DNA of 42,162 nucleotides from the NCBI GenBank assembly GCA_018398765.1, contig JAHBMJ010002580.1, forward strand, positions 49,569 through 91,730, given 5' to 3'. Under the pieces are notes generated by a model. The model was not told the origin of the DNA, ran no database searches, and saw only the letters and a list, made by a program, of their open reading frames with translations. The translations under genes and the position numbers were made by a program. This document shows positions 1 to 10,999 of this stretch, in pieces (the stretch's first letter is position 1; each line of letters starts with the position of its first letter). This DNA is from Chromera velia (lineage: Eukaryota > Sar > Chromeraceae).

Positions 1-1077
1 TTGATATGTTCCGCCCTAGGGCCTTCCCGCTATGTCTATCTGTCGCCAGAGCTAGCAGGGCGGGGCGTTCCCCAGCCTAAGCTGAGGTATGGACTGGAAA
101 CGATCCCGCTGAGAAAGACAGATATTGCTTGCCTCGATGCTTTACAATTATGTTTTGTTCGATGTTGTTTTGGTCTCTCTTATCACTCCTTTGTTTCGCC
201 TTCCCTTCTCTCTCTCTTTCTTGAGCCATTCAGTTCTCTACTTGGTAAGCTAAGTGGGGGCTTCATCCAATACATCAAATCGATCGACCGTGCTCTACCT
301 CGGGTAGTGTGGAATGAGTGCTTGGCTGGCTCGTGCGAACCCTTCGTTAAGACAGTAAAATGGCTGGCCGTTCCATTAGATTGCTCCCTTTTGTGGCCTT
401 CATTGCCAAACACGGTGGGGGATAAGTTTAAAAAGAAGGGTAAGGGCAGAAGGAACAGGGCGGCGAAAAAGATCGTGGAGGGTGCCTGGCTGTCCGACTG
501 GTTTAAAAAAGAAACTAGGAACGTTAGAGACAGAGACGGAATTTTCCCGCGCCTTGCGGATCTCTCCCCTTTCCAGTCAGAGAATCCGACCAGACAGCGT
601 TTGGCCATGCACCTTTTGTATGAAAGGAAATGGCGTCCGAGAAGTGAAATGATAGAGTGCAGTGTTGAACCTCTGCCAAAGAGTCTGCTGCAGTCCTCTG
701 CAGGCTTCCGTACGCTTTTTAGGGCTCTCACAGGGGGGGATATAGATAGAACCCAACCAGAACGGCTGTGCAATAAATGTTTGTCCTCCTCGCGTATGAT
801 TAAAGATGAGGTTCATGTCCTGACGGAGTGTAAGAACACAGAAAGGGAATGGAACAGGCTAAGAGAACTGTACGAAATTGCGAAGCAGAGAGCGCCCATT
901 GACATAAGAATACAGATTGTACAACGCGTTGCAAGTGCAACCGGGAGGGGCACTTCTGATAATGAGAAAAAAATAAAGGATATGGTGTTGCTGTTATGCA
1001 CAATCCTGCCTAGAAGCGGTTCCAAAGCTATAGCCAACTGTCTCAAGAAGGTCTATTCTGTCGATAAGGCAAGTTGA
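1..1077 (+). pseudogene. LINE-type retrotransposon ORF2, C-terminal fragment (cut by window edge)
   Basis: The frame is open from the first base to a TGA at 1075-1077, so the true start lies outside the window. No complete reverse transcriptase domain is inside. Near the C-terminus (about bases 770-830) the protein reads C-N-K-C, then about 14 residues later DEVHVLTEC. This C-x2-C...H-x4-C arrangement is typical of the zinc-finger-like tail that follows the reverse transcriptase in many non-LTR retrotransposons and their domesticated fragments. A basic stretch (KFKKKGKGRRNRAAKK, about bases 424-475) fits a nucleic-acid-binding protein. No in-frame stops are seen in the visible part, so the copy may be young or intact upstream. 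The assignment rests on this motif and on the (TCA)n tail that follows. It could be a host zinc-finger protein, but that is less likely. It is labelled pseudogene because only a fragment is visible. Confidence 0.5.
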
Positions 1078-1225
1078 GGCGAATCAATCCGACTGGCATG
1101 CAGGCTTCCTCACCCCCCCTCCCATGAATGTATGCTCTGGGTTGTCTTCAAAGCCTTGTTAGTGGCTTGGGATTTGGCGTCGCTAAATCTAGGATTTAAC
1201 CCTCAATCATCATCATCATCATCAA
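1..1225 (+). mobile_element. Probable non-LTR (LINE) retrotransposon, 3' part
   Basis: The partial ORF2-like frame ends at 1077. About 130 bases of presumed 3' UTR follow, then a short TCA-triplet microsatellite at about 1206-1225. Simple-repeat tails are common 3' ends of non-LTR elements. The 5' end is outside the window, so no target-site duplication can be checked. The right boundary is inferred from the triplet tail. Confidence 0.45.
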
Positions 1226-2117
1226 TAGAGCCTAATCAATCGTTCTTACTTAGGCTTCGACTTTAGTTTTCTGTGTTTTGTTAAGTACTCTGTTTCTTTA
1301 ATGATCAGAAAGTCATCAAATTGTAGCAGACAGTTTTTGTCTTTGTCTTTGGCATCCGAATGAGCTATGAGACTCTGCTGCTTTATCAAAATTATATCAA
1401 ATAGTTTCTTTCCCTTGGGTGCCATTGTGCCCAAGGACTTGAGTGTGGGATGAGTGTGGACTAAACTTTCTCTTTTACCTCGTTATCTCCGGTGGTGAAG
1501 TTACGTGTTACGTATACTGAAGGAAGTCAAGTCAAATCAAGGTCGTGAAGTCACTGAAGTGAAGTCTCTTACAATCAAGAGGCCGGTGTATATATATATA
1601 ACTTCACTTCATACATTGTATGGATATATGCTCATTATTGTAAGTACGTTTGTCGCCTTTTCATGTATGCATGCAATCAATTATATCAATAATTAATTCA
1701 ACAATGCATGCACTGCAACATACATGTGCATGCATGAATTGCGGCCGTGTGCATCCATGCACGTACGTGCCGCAATCGACACGCGCGCAATGAAGGCCGC
1801 GTGCGGGGGACTATAGGCCTTAAAATCTTAAAGTTACATTTTTAACGTAAGATATAGACCCATTTCAAAAAAACGTGAAGTTGCGTATTTTTTGTAACTA
1901 ATTTTACCGTAACTATTCAAATCGTTCCTCCATTCCTACATTACAGCTAACACCACTATGTACCGTTTAGGTACTATTTTTGAATCTTAAGTAATAGGTA
2001 GTAATAGGTATATTGATTGGTTGATTGATACTCTTCACATTCTTTATATAGTATGTGATATCTAGTCTAGCATCTAGTAAAAAAGTGAAGGTTTTCTAAC
2101 TAAGTGACAGCTGCCGT
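1226..2117. other. AT-rich intergenic stretch
   Basis: No gene is supported. The DNA is AT-rich with several GCATGC/CATGCATG palindromes near 1660-1760 and short open frames with no recognisable domain. Confidence 0.6.
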
Positions 2118-2127
2118 TTACGGAGGA

Positions 2128-2180
2128 GACCTCTATAAGAGAAAACGGCGACAGTGCTCTAAATTACTTATCACTTATTC
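2128..2180 (-). repeat. Dispersed repeat, copy 1 (minus orientation)
   Basis: Read on the minus strand, this matches the copies at 18661-18727 and 34972-35031. The shared core is GAGCACTGTC, then GCCGTTTT, then TATAGAGGT, preceded by AGTGAT-type repeats. The family is unidentified; a SINE head or LINE 5' fragment is possible. Confidence 0.6.
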
Positions 2181-2456
2181 TAAGACATATTTTCAATTGA
2201 TTAATTGTTACAGTATGAATTCCTAAATAAATTTACAAAACTTTTAAATTAACTTGAAAGTTCATGATCAATCTAGTGATCTAACCTAGGGACCAAGGCT
2301 AGGATCTAACGTAGGATCCGACCTTCTGTTCCATGTATACTTTACAATCAATCAATACTAGAGATAAGTTTACAGATCACACCTAAAAAAAGCAGTATAC
2401 ACCTAGGTATACACACACCTACCTAGGCACCTACATAGCATACACACTGTAACAAG

Positions 2457-2492
<36 letters not shown>
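2457..2492. repeat. (CA)n microsatellite
   Basis: An uninterrupted run of CA dinucleotides, one of many GT/CA microsatellites in this window. Confidence 0.95.
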
Positions 2493-2494
<2 letters not shown>

Positions 2495-3517
2495 TGAAAC
2501 CGTGATGCTCACACTGGTTGGGGGGGGGGATGGGGGGGGGCAGCAAACGTGAGAAAAGTTTCTTCGAGAGCTGGTACAGGAGAACTCTGGGGAGAACTGC
2601 CTCGCACTGTCAGTAGCATACACACTAGCATACAGTGTCAGCATCGCTGCATCACTCTAGGTATCACTAGCATTTTCACGGTAGGTTTCACGCAAAGATG
2701 CCCACACAGGAGGCACACCATTGAACGGAGAGCAAGAGCAAGAGACTGTGCAGGAGAGTCTAAGGAAAGACACACATTTGAAGAGAAGACATGAGCGGAT
2801 CTCACGAGTCACGATGCAGGCTAGGATGCAAAGGAATGCGGCAGAGGCACACAGAAACATGTGGCGCGGCACGAACACCCCCAAGACTGAAAAGCACGGC
2901 AGTGGAGCCCGTCACGAAGAACGGCAGTTAACACGCACACACAGCACAGAGGGCGACAACAACTCAGCCCATGTACATATACTTATGACACCCATGAATG
3001 ATTACATCTGATGATGCTTGCAATGAAGAACAGTCACGGCTTGATAATGTCACTCACAGTCCGTCTCCACCCACCCCAGCTCGATGGCACCGGTCCGTTA
3101 GAGGTCGCTGTCAAATAAACTGCCATGTCTGCTATCCCATCTCTCCACACTCCTCTTTCTCTCTACAATCGCTCTCTAAACGGCATGAACGCTTGATGCC
3201 TCAAACGACGAGAGCTTTCCTTCCGATCCACAACTTTTGCCTGCCTTTCTCATCTCTCTCCACCATTCTGCATGCTCAAAAAGCCTCCGCCGCAACGGAA
3301 TCACACCCCGAATCTAATTCGAACATTGCACGAAGGAACTGCTTTCGAATTTTCAAAAAGGCAATAGGACAAAAAGGCAGGAAGACAACCGCAACCACTT
3401 TCTCAAGGGCAGCGATCACCCCCCCCAGCCTGCATGACTAGTCCCTCTGTCAAGGGAGCAGACTGATGGATGGATGGATGGATCGGTTCGTGTTGGTGTA
3501 CCGCCAACCAAGTGCGT
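2493..3517. other. Region downstream of the light-harvesting gene, no gene seen
   Basis: Several short frames are open on both strands (for example 2721-3011 and 2998-3441 plus), but they overlap in different frames, are low complexity, and show no domain. Part of it is probably 3' UTR of the minus-strand gene ending at 3518. A short GGAT repeat lies near 3466-3484. Confidence 0.5.
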
Positions 3518-4574
3518 TTACTTGGAGAGGTAGGGGAACTCGGTGGAGCCTCCGAGGAAGTGCTGGGCAAGGAGGGCGAGGGTGCCAACCATAGCGAGAC
3601 GGCCGTTGTTGAGCTCCTTGTTTCTCAGGTCAAGGTACTCCTCGGGATCCTCGGGCTTGCCGTAGGTGATGCCCTCAGCGCACTCATCAGGGTCGGTCTG
3701 CTTGTAGAACCCCTGGTCCATCAGGGCAACGAAGAGGGCAACCTACATGCCAAAGGAGGGGGGGGGGGGGGGNAGCGATCAGCCTTACCTACAGGGTCAG
3801 TCCAGATGCCCATCACAAAGAAACCTCGGGGACCATGTGCGACAGCTGAAAGAGACGAAAGGACGAAAGAGACCAACTGCTACCTCCCCAGACAAACGCC
3901 ACAGAGACCATTCCAACAGAGGAAGGAGACCCTGAAAAGGTGAAACAGGGACTTGAGAAAGTTCACCAGGTCTACGGTGCGCAAAAACCCGGACGGGCAA
4001 GTCGAGAGCCGGAGCGACAGGAAAGACCCAGGCAAAAGAACAAACCATGGGGCTAGAAAAGACCTATGTCGGCTGTCAGAGAAAGGCATGCAGGGTATAT
4101 GCAGAGAGAAGCATGCATGGATTGAGGAAAAACAGGGCCGGGGGAATTCAAGGCATGACATACCTGGGCCCAGCCGAGAGGGGGGAGGGCGGTGAAGAGA
4201 TCGAAGTCACCGGGGAGGGCGGAGAAGGCAGTGCCGTCGCCCTTGAAGGGGAGCTCAAAGCCGGCGTTGAGGTTGCCGGGGAGGCGGATGCCGTACTGGG
4301 TGGTGAGGAGTCCGAGGAAGCCAAGCATGGCAAGACGGCCGTTCTTGAGCTCCTTAAGTCTGTACTCCTTGAACTTAGCATCGTCCTCGCTGAGCTTCTG
4401 GGGGTTGAAGACGGGAAAGCCGGGGAAGCCAGCGGGGCCGGCACCGGGGGCATCGTCAAGGGACATCTTCATTTCAGACCGGGCAGAGCGAGCCACGGGC
4501 TTGACACCTCCGAGGGTGAAAGCATCGACGGAGACGGCTGCGAAAGTGCAGACAGCGGCGGCGGCGAACTTCAT
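3518..4574 (-). CDS. Fucoxanthin-chlorophyll a/c type light-harvesting protein (FCP/LHC), two exons
   Basis: This is a pigment-binding antenna protein of the plastid thylakoid, which passes excitation energy to the photosystems. Exon 1 is 4574-4164, the intron is 4163-3743 (GTATGT donor, TAG acceptor, phase 0), and exon 2 is 3742-3518 (TAA stop). The product is 211 aa, normal for FCPs. Residues 1-18 form a signal peptide ending VDA. The next residue is Phe19, and a basic transit-like stretch follows, as expected for import into a secondary plastid. Helix 1 carries ELKNGR (75-80), where Glu binds chlorophyll, followed by GIRLPG. The intron splits helix 2. Helix 3 carries ELNNGR (180-185). All three LHC helices are therefore present. 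The start is the ATG directly before the signal peptide. The intron holds one N in a G-run at about 3773, an assembly uncertainty without effect on the coding sequence. The exact LHC subfamily cannot be told here. Confidence 0.93.
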
Positions 4575-5185
4575 GTTGATAGAGGAATGGAGAATAAAAT
4601 GACCTGCAGGTGTAGAGTTAAAAGAGAAAAGTTCGTCGATCGAGCTGTCCGACTTTTGGGATTGTGTGAGAGGGGGTAGTGGTACGTGAGGAGAGGTGGT
4701 CGAGACGAAGTGCATGAATTTCCACGAATTTCTGAGAGAGGATGTCGGAGATTGTCGGAGAGACGAAATAAATGGGCCCCGGAAAAATTTCTTGAGGGGT
4801 TCATAATTCTGAATTCTACTCATGCAGGAAGGTTCTCTCGAGCGTTCTCGGTTTTTGAGGAGCTCGCACGGAGATCTTGAGTGCATGGCCCCGCAACTTT
4901 GCCGTCTCCTGCATGCATTTCGCGCGGGGGCCGACGAGGCCAGCTAGCTAGCTCGCGCATGCATGGCGCGGCGGCGGCGCGACCGAGGGTCGACCCCGCG
5001 ATCGATATCGACTCTCGGCTCCCGCGCGGCGCCACGCGGCGGCGGCCACGCGCATGCTGAATGCCGGGGCCCAGGGCCTCGGTTCTTGTCTAGTTCTGTA
5101 TACCCCCACGACCTGGCTCAAAGGGTAACGCGCGCGAGTGAAGCCTGATCGCGACACCCATCCGTCACGCAACGTGCAATGCAAC
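4575..5185. promoter_or_regulatory. Presumed 5' UTR and promoter region of the light-harvesting gene, with a GC-rich palindromic patch
   Basis: The DNA immediately upstream of the minus-strand start is ordinary to about 4880. At about 4920-5060 it turns very GC-rich with many short palindromes (GCTAGCTAGC, GCGCATGC, GTCGAC, ATCGATATCGAT-like). No specific factor site can be named; the promoter role is inferred from position only. Confidence 0.3.
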
Positions 5186-5430
5186 AGCTCCGTGCGAACG
5201 ATCGTGGAAAGTTCGTGCCAACGGTCGTAGAAAGTTTGAGCCATGCGCATAACTGTATCCGCGAAAACTTCAAGAAACGTGCCCCTCAAGCAACCTGTGC
5301 GGGATTAACTCTTTGACGTAAGCATGCAACTCAATTGGCGGGCTCCGTGCGAACGGTCGCGAGAAAATCCATCCCTCCGCACAACATGCAGAGAGAAACG
5401 TGCCCCTCAAGCAATATGTGCGGGACGGTG
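5186..5430. repeat. Imperfect tandem duplication of about 120-150 bp
   Basis: GCTCCGTGCGAACG occurs at about 5188 and again at 5342. GAAACGTGCCCCTCAAGCAA followed by TGTGCGGGA occurs at 5274 and again at 5395. The pairs keep the same order and orientation, so this is a diverged direct duplication. No gene is seen. Confidence 0.75.
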
Positions 5431-5707
5431 CAGTGCATGGCACAAGATCGATCCAATGTATTCAATTAAGCTATAGGATCTTCGATGGCAAAAAAGAACT
5501 GGTATGGGACAGACATAACTGCATATTCTCTTGTACATCTGCAGAATGGAGGTAACAGGCCCACCAGTAGGTCCAAATTTGCAGTCAATCCTGCGTCTGT
5601 GCATACAGCTAAGCAGCAGCTTTTTGACTGACCTTGCTACGAACTCTGCATACACAGTTCAATCAAGCTTCTGCCTGGACACGTGGTGAGAGGATCAAAT
5701 CTTCAGG

Positions 5708-5772
5708 CCAGAAGTCCTATATGAAGATAAACACGCAGACGTTGAACTTCTCCCCACTTTCACCCTTCCTGC
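5708..5772 (+). repeat. Unique leader shared by two minisatellite copies
   Basis: The sequence from CCAGAAGTCC through ATGAAGATAAACACGC to CTGCTTGAATGA recurs almost identically at about 14759-14835. In both places it sits directly in front of 38-bp minisatellite units, so leader and repeats travelled together. Confidence 0.8.
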
Positions 5773-6545
5773 TTGAATGACAGCCTCTCCGCTTCCATCT
5801 TTCTGTCTGTTTGCACGACAGCCTCTCTACTTCCATCTTTCTGTCTGCTTGCATGGCGCCTCTCCGCTTCCATCTTTCTGTCTGTTTGCATGGCGCCTCT
5901 CCACTTTCATCTTTCTGCTTCCATCTTTCTGTCTGTTTGCATGGCGCCTCTCCACTTTCATCTTTCTGTCTGTTTGCATGGCGCCTCTCCACTTTCGTCT
6001 TTCTGTCTGTTTGGACGACGGCCTTTCCACCTCCATCTTTCTGTCTGTTTCCATGATAGCCTCTCCGCTTCTATCTTTCTGTCTGTTTGCATGGCGTCTC
6101 TCCACTTTCATCTTTCTGTCTGTTTGCATGGCGCCTCTCCACTTCCATCTTTTTGTCTGTTTACATGACGGCCTCTCCACTTCCATCTTTTTGTCTGTTT
6201 GCATGACGGCCTCTCCACTTCCATCTTTCTGTCTGTTTGCATGACGGCCTCTCCACTTCCATCTTTTTGTCTGTTTACATGATGGCCTCTCCACTTCCAT
6301 CTTTCTGTCTGTTTGCACGACGGCCTCTCCGCTTCCATCTTTCTGTCTGTTTGCATGATGGCCTCTCTACTTTAATCGTTCTGTCTTCTTACATGATGGC
6401 CTCTCCACTTTCATCTTTCTGTCTGTTTGCATGACGGCCTCTCCACTTCCGTCTCTCTATCTGTTTGTATGACGGCCTCTTCACTTCCATCTTTCTTTCT
6501 TTCTTCTTACACAACGGCCTCTCCACTTTCATATTCCCATCTTTC
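5773..6545. repeat. 38-bp minisatellite array, about 20 units
   Basis: The unit is CCTCTCCACTTCCATCTTTC followed by TGTCTGTTTGCATGACGG (38 bp in all). Units differ by point changes (GCATGGCG / GCATGACGG / CCATGATAG) and one is shortened around 5916. Units decay past 6470 into CT-rich DNA to about 6790. Because 38 is not a multiple of 3, long frames stay open in all three plus frames and in minus frames, encoding SVCL-type or KQTERWK-type peptides. I treat these as repeat artefacts, not genes. Confidence 0.95.
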
Positions 6546-6799
6546 TTTTTTGCTTGCTTGGTGGGTCTCTACTTTCTTCTGTCGTGCGCTGTTGAACATG
6601 ACGACTCTCCACTTTTGTCTATCTTGCCGGCTTGTATGACTACTTTCCGCTAGCTTCCATCTTTCCTGCCTGCGTGTTAAGGGCCTCTCCAGTTTTATCC
6701 TATCTGCTAGCTCGTCTGCTTACAGAAACTCCGCTTCACTTTCATCTTCCTTGTCTCCTCACATAACGACCTTTCAGTCTTCATCTTTCTTGTCTGTCT

Positions 6800-7395
6800 G
6801 CGTGTATGACCCCTCATTGGAACAAACAATATGCTCTAAATCTTGTCTGGTTGATAATTCCATACAAAAGCTAACGTCTGTTCCAGTTTCATTTCTCTGG
6901 TTTTCTTTTTTGTTTTCATATGCTTGGATACTGGCTTTTCTTGGACCACAGAGAATGTTTTCCTTCCTAAAATGTGAAATTTAAAGCAGAATCATTTGGA
7001 GGAGGATGGAGGATGGAGTTTACAACATTTGAACAAAAAACAACAAAGACTTCCTCACAAGGAATTTCTAGCAGAATTTTCAACATATTCACCATAGTAA
7101 TACATTGTGAGTTTACGTTTCTGTAAAATTTTTGTTGGGGAGAGATTTAGTAGGAAAACCGAAAAGACTTACGTTTATTCAAAGCCCCATTTGTAGCTGG
7201 ACATATAAAATTAGAGATAGAAATAAAAGAAAAAAAAATGTATAAACTTACGTAATTTTAGTTACAATTTATGTACCACTGTGGGTAATTTACCAAATTT
7301 TGAATACTTTTGATAAAGATAGATAAAGAACTTTCAAAAAAAAAAATGATAGAACTTAAAATGGTTTGAAGAGTTATGAATGGTTGTGGAATAGT
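6800..7395. other. AT-rich spacer
   Basis: No gene is supported. It runs up to the target-site duplication of the outer LTR element at 7396. Confidence 0.6.
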
Positions 7396-7400
7396 ATAAG

Positions 7401-7627
7401 CATAGAGTTATGGCGCTGCTAACGTACGGGGCTATAAGATCTGAGAGTTGGACATGCATTGTTCGTACTTCTCTTTAGTCTTACACACAGGTAAGACTGT
7501 ACTTCTGAATTGATTTGCATACGAACCAATTAATACAATGCATGCATGCACATACATATGCACCATACACTCGACATGCGCGCACTACGTGCAGCTCTGA
7601 CAATGCCTACAACCTCACAATATAACG
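7401..7627 (-). repeat. Outer element LTR, 3' copy (left)
   Basis: 227 bp, aligned without gaps to 14522-14748. I count 14 differences and all are transitions. The plus-strand ends are CATAGAG...ATAACG. It lies directly inside the ATAAG duplication. Confidence 0.92.
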
Positions 7628-7645
7628 TGCCACCTCCCGCAGAGT
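7628..7645 (-). promoter_or_regulatory. Outer element polypurine tract
   Basis: On the minus strand this reads CTGCGGGAGGTGGCA directly next to the 3' LTR, the expected site for plus-strand priming. It resembles the inner element's tract (AAGGGGGAGGGGCA): both end in GGCA followed by an LTR that starts with CG. Confidence 0.6.
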
Positions 7646-8144
7646 GTCGTCCCAACACTTTCATATAGATGTACTCAGCTGTTGAACTCAAACAGGGGTT
7701 GCGAGGTTTATTTCACAAGACGAGAGCGATCAAGCTTGACGTGCATGTCTCTACAGAGCATTGTCAGAACCGGGTTCGGGACGTTTGATGATGTTTGAAG
7801 CTTTTGCCCAGAGATTTGGAACATTCTGTCTTCTCTTCTTCTTGTGTCTTTCAACTCCTCTCTCATATGCTCTCATCTCTCTTTTTCTTGTCCATCCTGC
7901 ATTTCACTTCTGCTCAGGTGGAGGGGCAAAGATGTACTGCCTCTTTCCTACCTACACACATGCCCCTTCTCCTCCAGGCCGTGTCCATACAGTCATGCAG
8001 ATGAAGTCAAAGGCAGACGCAGCTGAAAAAAAAACAAATGGGCTCCATGCATGGAACAGATAATCGAACACGCAAATGGGACTGTTACAGTGGGGTGAAT
8101 ACCGTCTCCTCAATCCGATCTCAAGACTGTCGGCTGTACCCCTT

Positions 8145-8595
8145 CTATTCGGTCACACCTGAACGCTGTTGTCTCATCATGTTCTGCCTTATCATATTTA
8201 AGGCAGCAGTACGTTCTCGCTCTTGGCGTTCGAATACTAGTTGCACTCTTTCTTTTTCTGTCAGGCCTGATCGAATTCCAGTGCAGACAGGCTTAACTCG
8301 TCTCCCCACTTCTGGTGTCTGTGCACTGAATCCCTCTCTATACGGAACTCTACCGGGAGGCATTTCATGATCTTGAGCGCGAGCTGAGCGGATCGTGTTC
8401 AGCAGCGCTGCATGTCTTTCCATTTGTTTTGCCCCTCTCTTTGCTCTCTGCTTCTCTCTCTTTCTCTCTGCCTTTCCTGCGTTTCGGGTCAGTTCTATTC
8501 TCCCAATCCTCATGGGGGCAACTTCAGTTTCTCCGGCAATGAACGGCCATGCTGACTCTGGGAAAAGGGGTGCTACTTTCTGACTGATCTCCCAC
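8145..8595 (-). pseudogene. Outer element ORF, C-terminal part (interrupted by nested insertion)
   Basis: This is the downstream portion of the reading frame that begins at 14338. It gives 148 residues after the shared tryptophan at the target duplication and ends at a stop at 8145-8147. The piece is rich in Arg/Lys/Glu with a likely coiled or helical stretch (KAERKREKQRAKRGAK) and repeated QxxxR patterns near the end (ERQERERTAALNMIRQNMMRQQ). No known domain is recognised. When the inner element and one CCCAC copy are removed, the frame continues without a shift from the upstream portion. That continuity argues the frame was real when the insertion happened. Confidence 0.6.
8591..8595. repeat. 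Target-site duplication of inner element, left copy
   Basis: CCCAC directly precedes the 5' LTR and is repeated at 13636-13640 directly after the 3' LTR. Five base pairs is normal for Ty3/gypsy integrases. Confidence 0.92.
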
Positions 8596-8945
8596 CGTAA
8601 CATACTATTAGTAAGGTGAGCCACGGGACCGGCCAATCCCGGGGTGAGCCGAACTAACGTGCACCGCCACCGCACGGGACGCCCGCAGCTCAGAGACCAA
8701 CACACGCATGCAGGCTCATGGAGGCGCCGCCATACCAGTCTGTATTAGAAAAGAATTAAATAAAATAGAAATAAAATACAATTAATTCAATTAGCTACGT
8801 ATAGCCTGGATTGAGTAAATAACAGTTGCTTGCAAAGCTTCTAGAAGCAGTTTAGAAGTGAACTTTGAACTGATAGACTTTTTGTAGTAGAGATCTAACT
8901 GAACTAGGTGCGATCACTTAGGAGAAGAGGAGTTACCTCCTTACG
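8596..8945 (+). repeat. Inner element 5' LTR
   Basis: 350 bp beginning CGTAACATA and ending CTCCTTACG, so the termini form the inverted repeat CGTAA...TTACG instead of the usual TG...CA. It aligns to 13281-13635 with 19 transitions, no transversions, and indels of 6 and 11 bp. Confidence 0.94.
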
Positions 8946-8963
8946 TGGTAGCACAGAGCCTGG
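8946..8963 (+). promoter_or_regulatory. Inner element primer-binding site
   Basis: TGGTAGCACAGAGCCTGG starts at the first base after the 5' LTR. It begins with TGG, the complement of a tRNA CCA end, and resembles methionine-tRNA type sites (TGGTA...CAGAGCC). The exact tRNA is not certain. Confidence 0.75.
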
Positions 8964-9067
8964 TTGATCTCTCCAGGACCAGGTCCTCTGTTGCTCGGTC
9001 TAATCCTGTAATAGTCATCTTCTTTCTTGGCAAGTGAATTCTTTTCTTCTTCCAAGACTCTCTCTCG

Positions 9068-10340
9068 ATGGAGCAGGTTCTGCAGCAATTGCTGGAGGGG
9101 CAGCAATTCATGCAGCAGCAGATGATCCAGGTGCAGCAGACACAACAACTTCAGCAACAACAGATGGACGCTCTGGGAGCACAGCAGCAACAAACAGCCA
9201 CCAACGGAGGCCCAATCCATCAATAGCAGCAGCAGACACCAGAACAGCAGCAGCAGCAGCGGATGAATCAACAGCTGACTTTTCCACCTCCCCAGCGGTT
9301 GAACTTCAAGGTGAAAGAGCCGCCGGTGTTTCATGGGGACCGGAAGTTGCTCAAAGGTTGGGTCGCGGATATGAGGGAATACATACAGCTCTCCGATATT
9401 CAGGTGTCGAAGCAGTTGGGGTCTGTGCGTTAGTACTTCTTCCGATTCCTCAAGCAATGGTATAACAAGACGCAGAGGTCCGCCTCTCCTTTTGTCAACG
9501 TAGAAGATCTCTTCACCCGTCTGTCCGAGCGTTTCCCCGAATCGGATCTAAACAAACAGACAGACTTGAGAGGAGAAGTCCGGAACGTCCGTTATCAGGG
9601 CAATGAGGGAGTTCACAAATACTCTGTCCGATTCAACGATATTGCAGAAGGAATCGTTGATGTGAGTGAGATCGATTTGATGTACGACTATATTTGGGGC
9701 CTTCCTAATGAGGTGAGGAAGGAAGTGAGGAGGAGGAAGCCTGACAGTCTTGATACTGCGATGAAAGATGCAGAGGAGGCCAAGCAGCTGTTGAGTGGGG
9801 GGAGAAAGAAAGACTACGGGGGCCAGGGCAGAGACGGGCGAAGTGATTCGCACCCGCCTTTGCGACCTCAGTCCCAATTGAACGATAGGCCCGTCCCGAT
9901 GGATCTCAACCGAATCTCCCGAATTTATTCCCTTTCCTAAGATGAGATCAAGAGGCACATTCAGGAGAATAGGTGCTTCAATTGTTATGCAGTGGGACAC
10001 TCTGCACGCCAGTGTAAGAACCGCAAGCAGCAACAGCAACAACAGGGTCCTAGGGGTTATGGGGGTCAGAGAAATTTCTACGGAGGTCAAGGACGCATGC
10101 ACAACCTGCAGAGTGGGGTGCAGCAGCACTACGGTGGTTCGGTGCAGGGGTAGTAGGGGAATCCAGTCATCCTGCAAGGGCTTACGCATCCCCCTGGACT
10201 GTGCCCACTACCACAGTTCCAGGGGAACCCTTCCCAGTGGTCATAGCGCCAGCAGCAAAATACACCCCCGAGAGGGATGTACTCCACAACTGGGGGCAGG
10301 ACAGGCAGGAGGGGGAAATTGATCACCTTCCACGGCACAG
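9068..10340 (+). pseudogene. Inner element gag (capsid and zinc knuckle), broken
   Basis: The frame begins at the ATG at 9068 with a strongly glutamine-rich N-terminus. A retrotransposon capsid-like region follows (PPVFHGDRKLLKGWV through ERFPESDL to RFNDIAEGI, about 9300-9700). A CCHC zinc knuckle comes next, C-x2-C-x4-H-x4-C, at about 9974-10015, followed by a Q/G-rich tail. In-frame stops are TAG at 9224 and 9431, TAA at 9938, TAG at 10151 and 10154, and TAG at 10244. Several sit where the surrounding residues are glutamine runs, as expected if CAG/CAA became TAG/TAA. Gag would form the particle and package element RNA. Confidence 0.85.
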
Positions 10341-10980
10341 TGAATGACATCCCGATCCGTGCCCTTTGGGATCCAGGGGCGGACTCCATTTATGTAAGCA
10401 AGAGAGTCGTTGAGGCCGGAGAGTTCCGTTTGTCCGCCTTGGAGCCCTCCACGTGCAAAGGGGGTATCCGTCTCGATGGTGTGCAGGCTCCTTCGACTAC
10501 TGTCTAATGGGAGGCGCCTGACATCGATCTGAGAATTCAGGACTTCGCAGCCTCCCTGACCATGACTGTACTCGATCTGGACGAGGATTATGATGTGGTC
10601 CTGGGGATGCCTTTCTGTGAGACCTTCAAACCCCTTCCCGATTTCGAAGCGAAGTCTCTCTTCATCGCTGCAGATCGTTCTCCCTCTGGGTCGTAGTTCA
10701 CACTGTATAACTTGGAAATCTACCACATTCCGGGGGCCGAGCCTGAGCCCCTGACCCGCAGAGAGATCCGTAGGCTTTCCAAGAAGGAATCTACCACCTT
10801 CCGGTGCTACCGTCTTGAGGTCCGCCCTCTTCTCTCCGTTTCCTCCCCCCTGGAGGTCAACCGAATCTAAGGAGCCACGACACAGAAGCCCCTGCCTCTC
10901 TCATCTTTCCCGCCCGATCACCCGGTTAATTCGGATGATTACACAGATTTCTGCAGGGAAGTGCAGGAGGAGGGAATGAG
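10341..10980 (+). pseudogene. Inner element aspartic protease and linker, broken
   Basis: It stays in the gag frame. The retropepsin active-site motif appears as ALWDPGADSIYV at about 10361-10396, with proline (CCA, 10373-10375) where the family has Ser/Thr after the catalytic Asp; a T-to-C transition from TCA would explain this. A second protease-like strand, YDVVLGMPF, is at about 10590. Stops are TAA 10505, TAG 10694 and TAA 10868. The linker to about 10980 has no reverse transcriptase motif in any frame I read. Confidence 0.75.
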
Positions 10981-10999
10981 GCCGGGGATGAGAAAGGTT

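Noticed and set aside
2998-3441. 147-residue plus-strand frame downstream of the light-harvesting gene
   Set aside because: No domain, low complexity, and antisense to the probable 3' UTR.
4053-4886. Long N-terminal extension of the light-harvesting frame to 4886
   Set aside because: The signal peptide begins at the ATG at 4574; the upstream part reads as untranslated leader without conserved sequence.
5717-6653. Long overlapping open frames on both strands across the minisatellite
   Set aside because: They arise because the 38-bp unit has no stop in these frames; the same repeat is read in different frames, giving unrelated peptides.
9034-9465. Alternative alanine/threonine-rich frame over gag (9034-9465 plus)
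   Set aside because: It is a +1 shadow of the glutamine-repeat gag frame; the gag frame carries the capsid and zinc-knuckle motifs.
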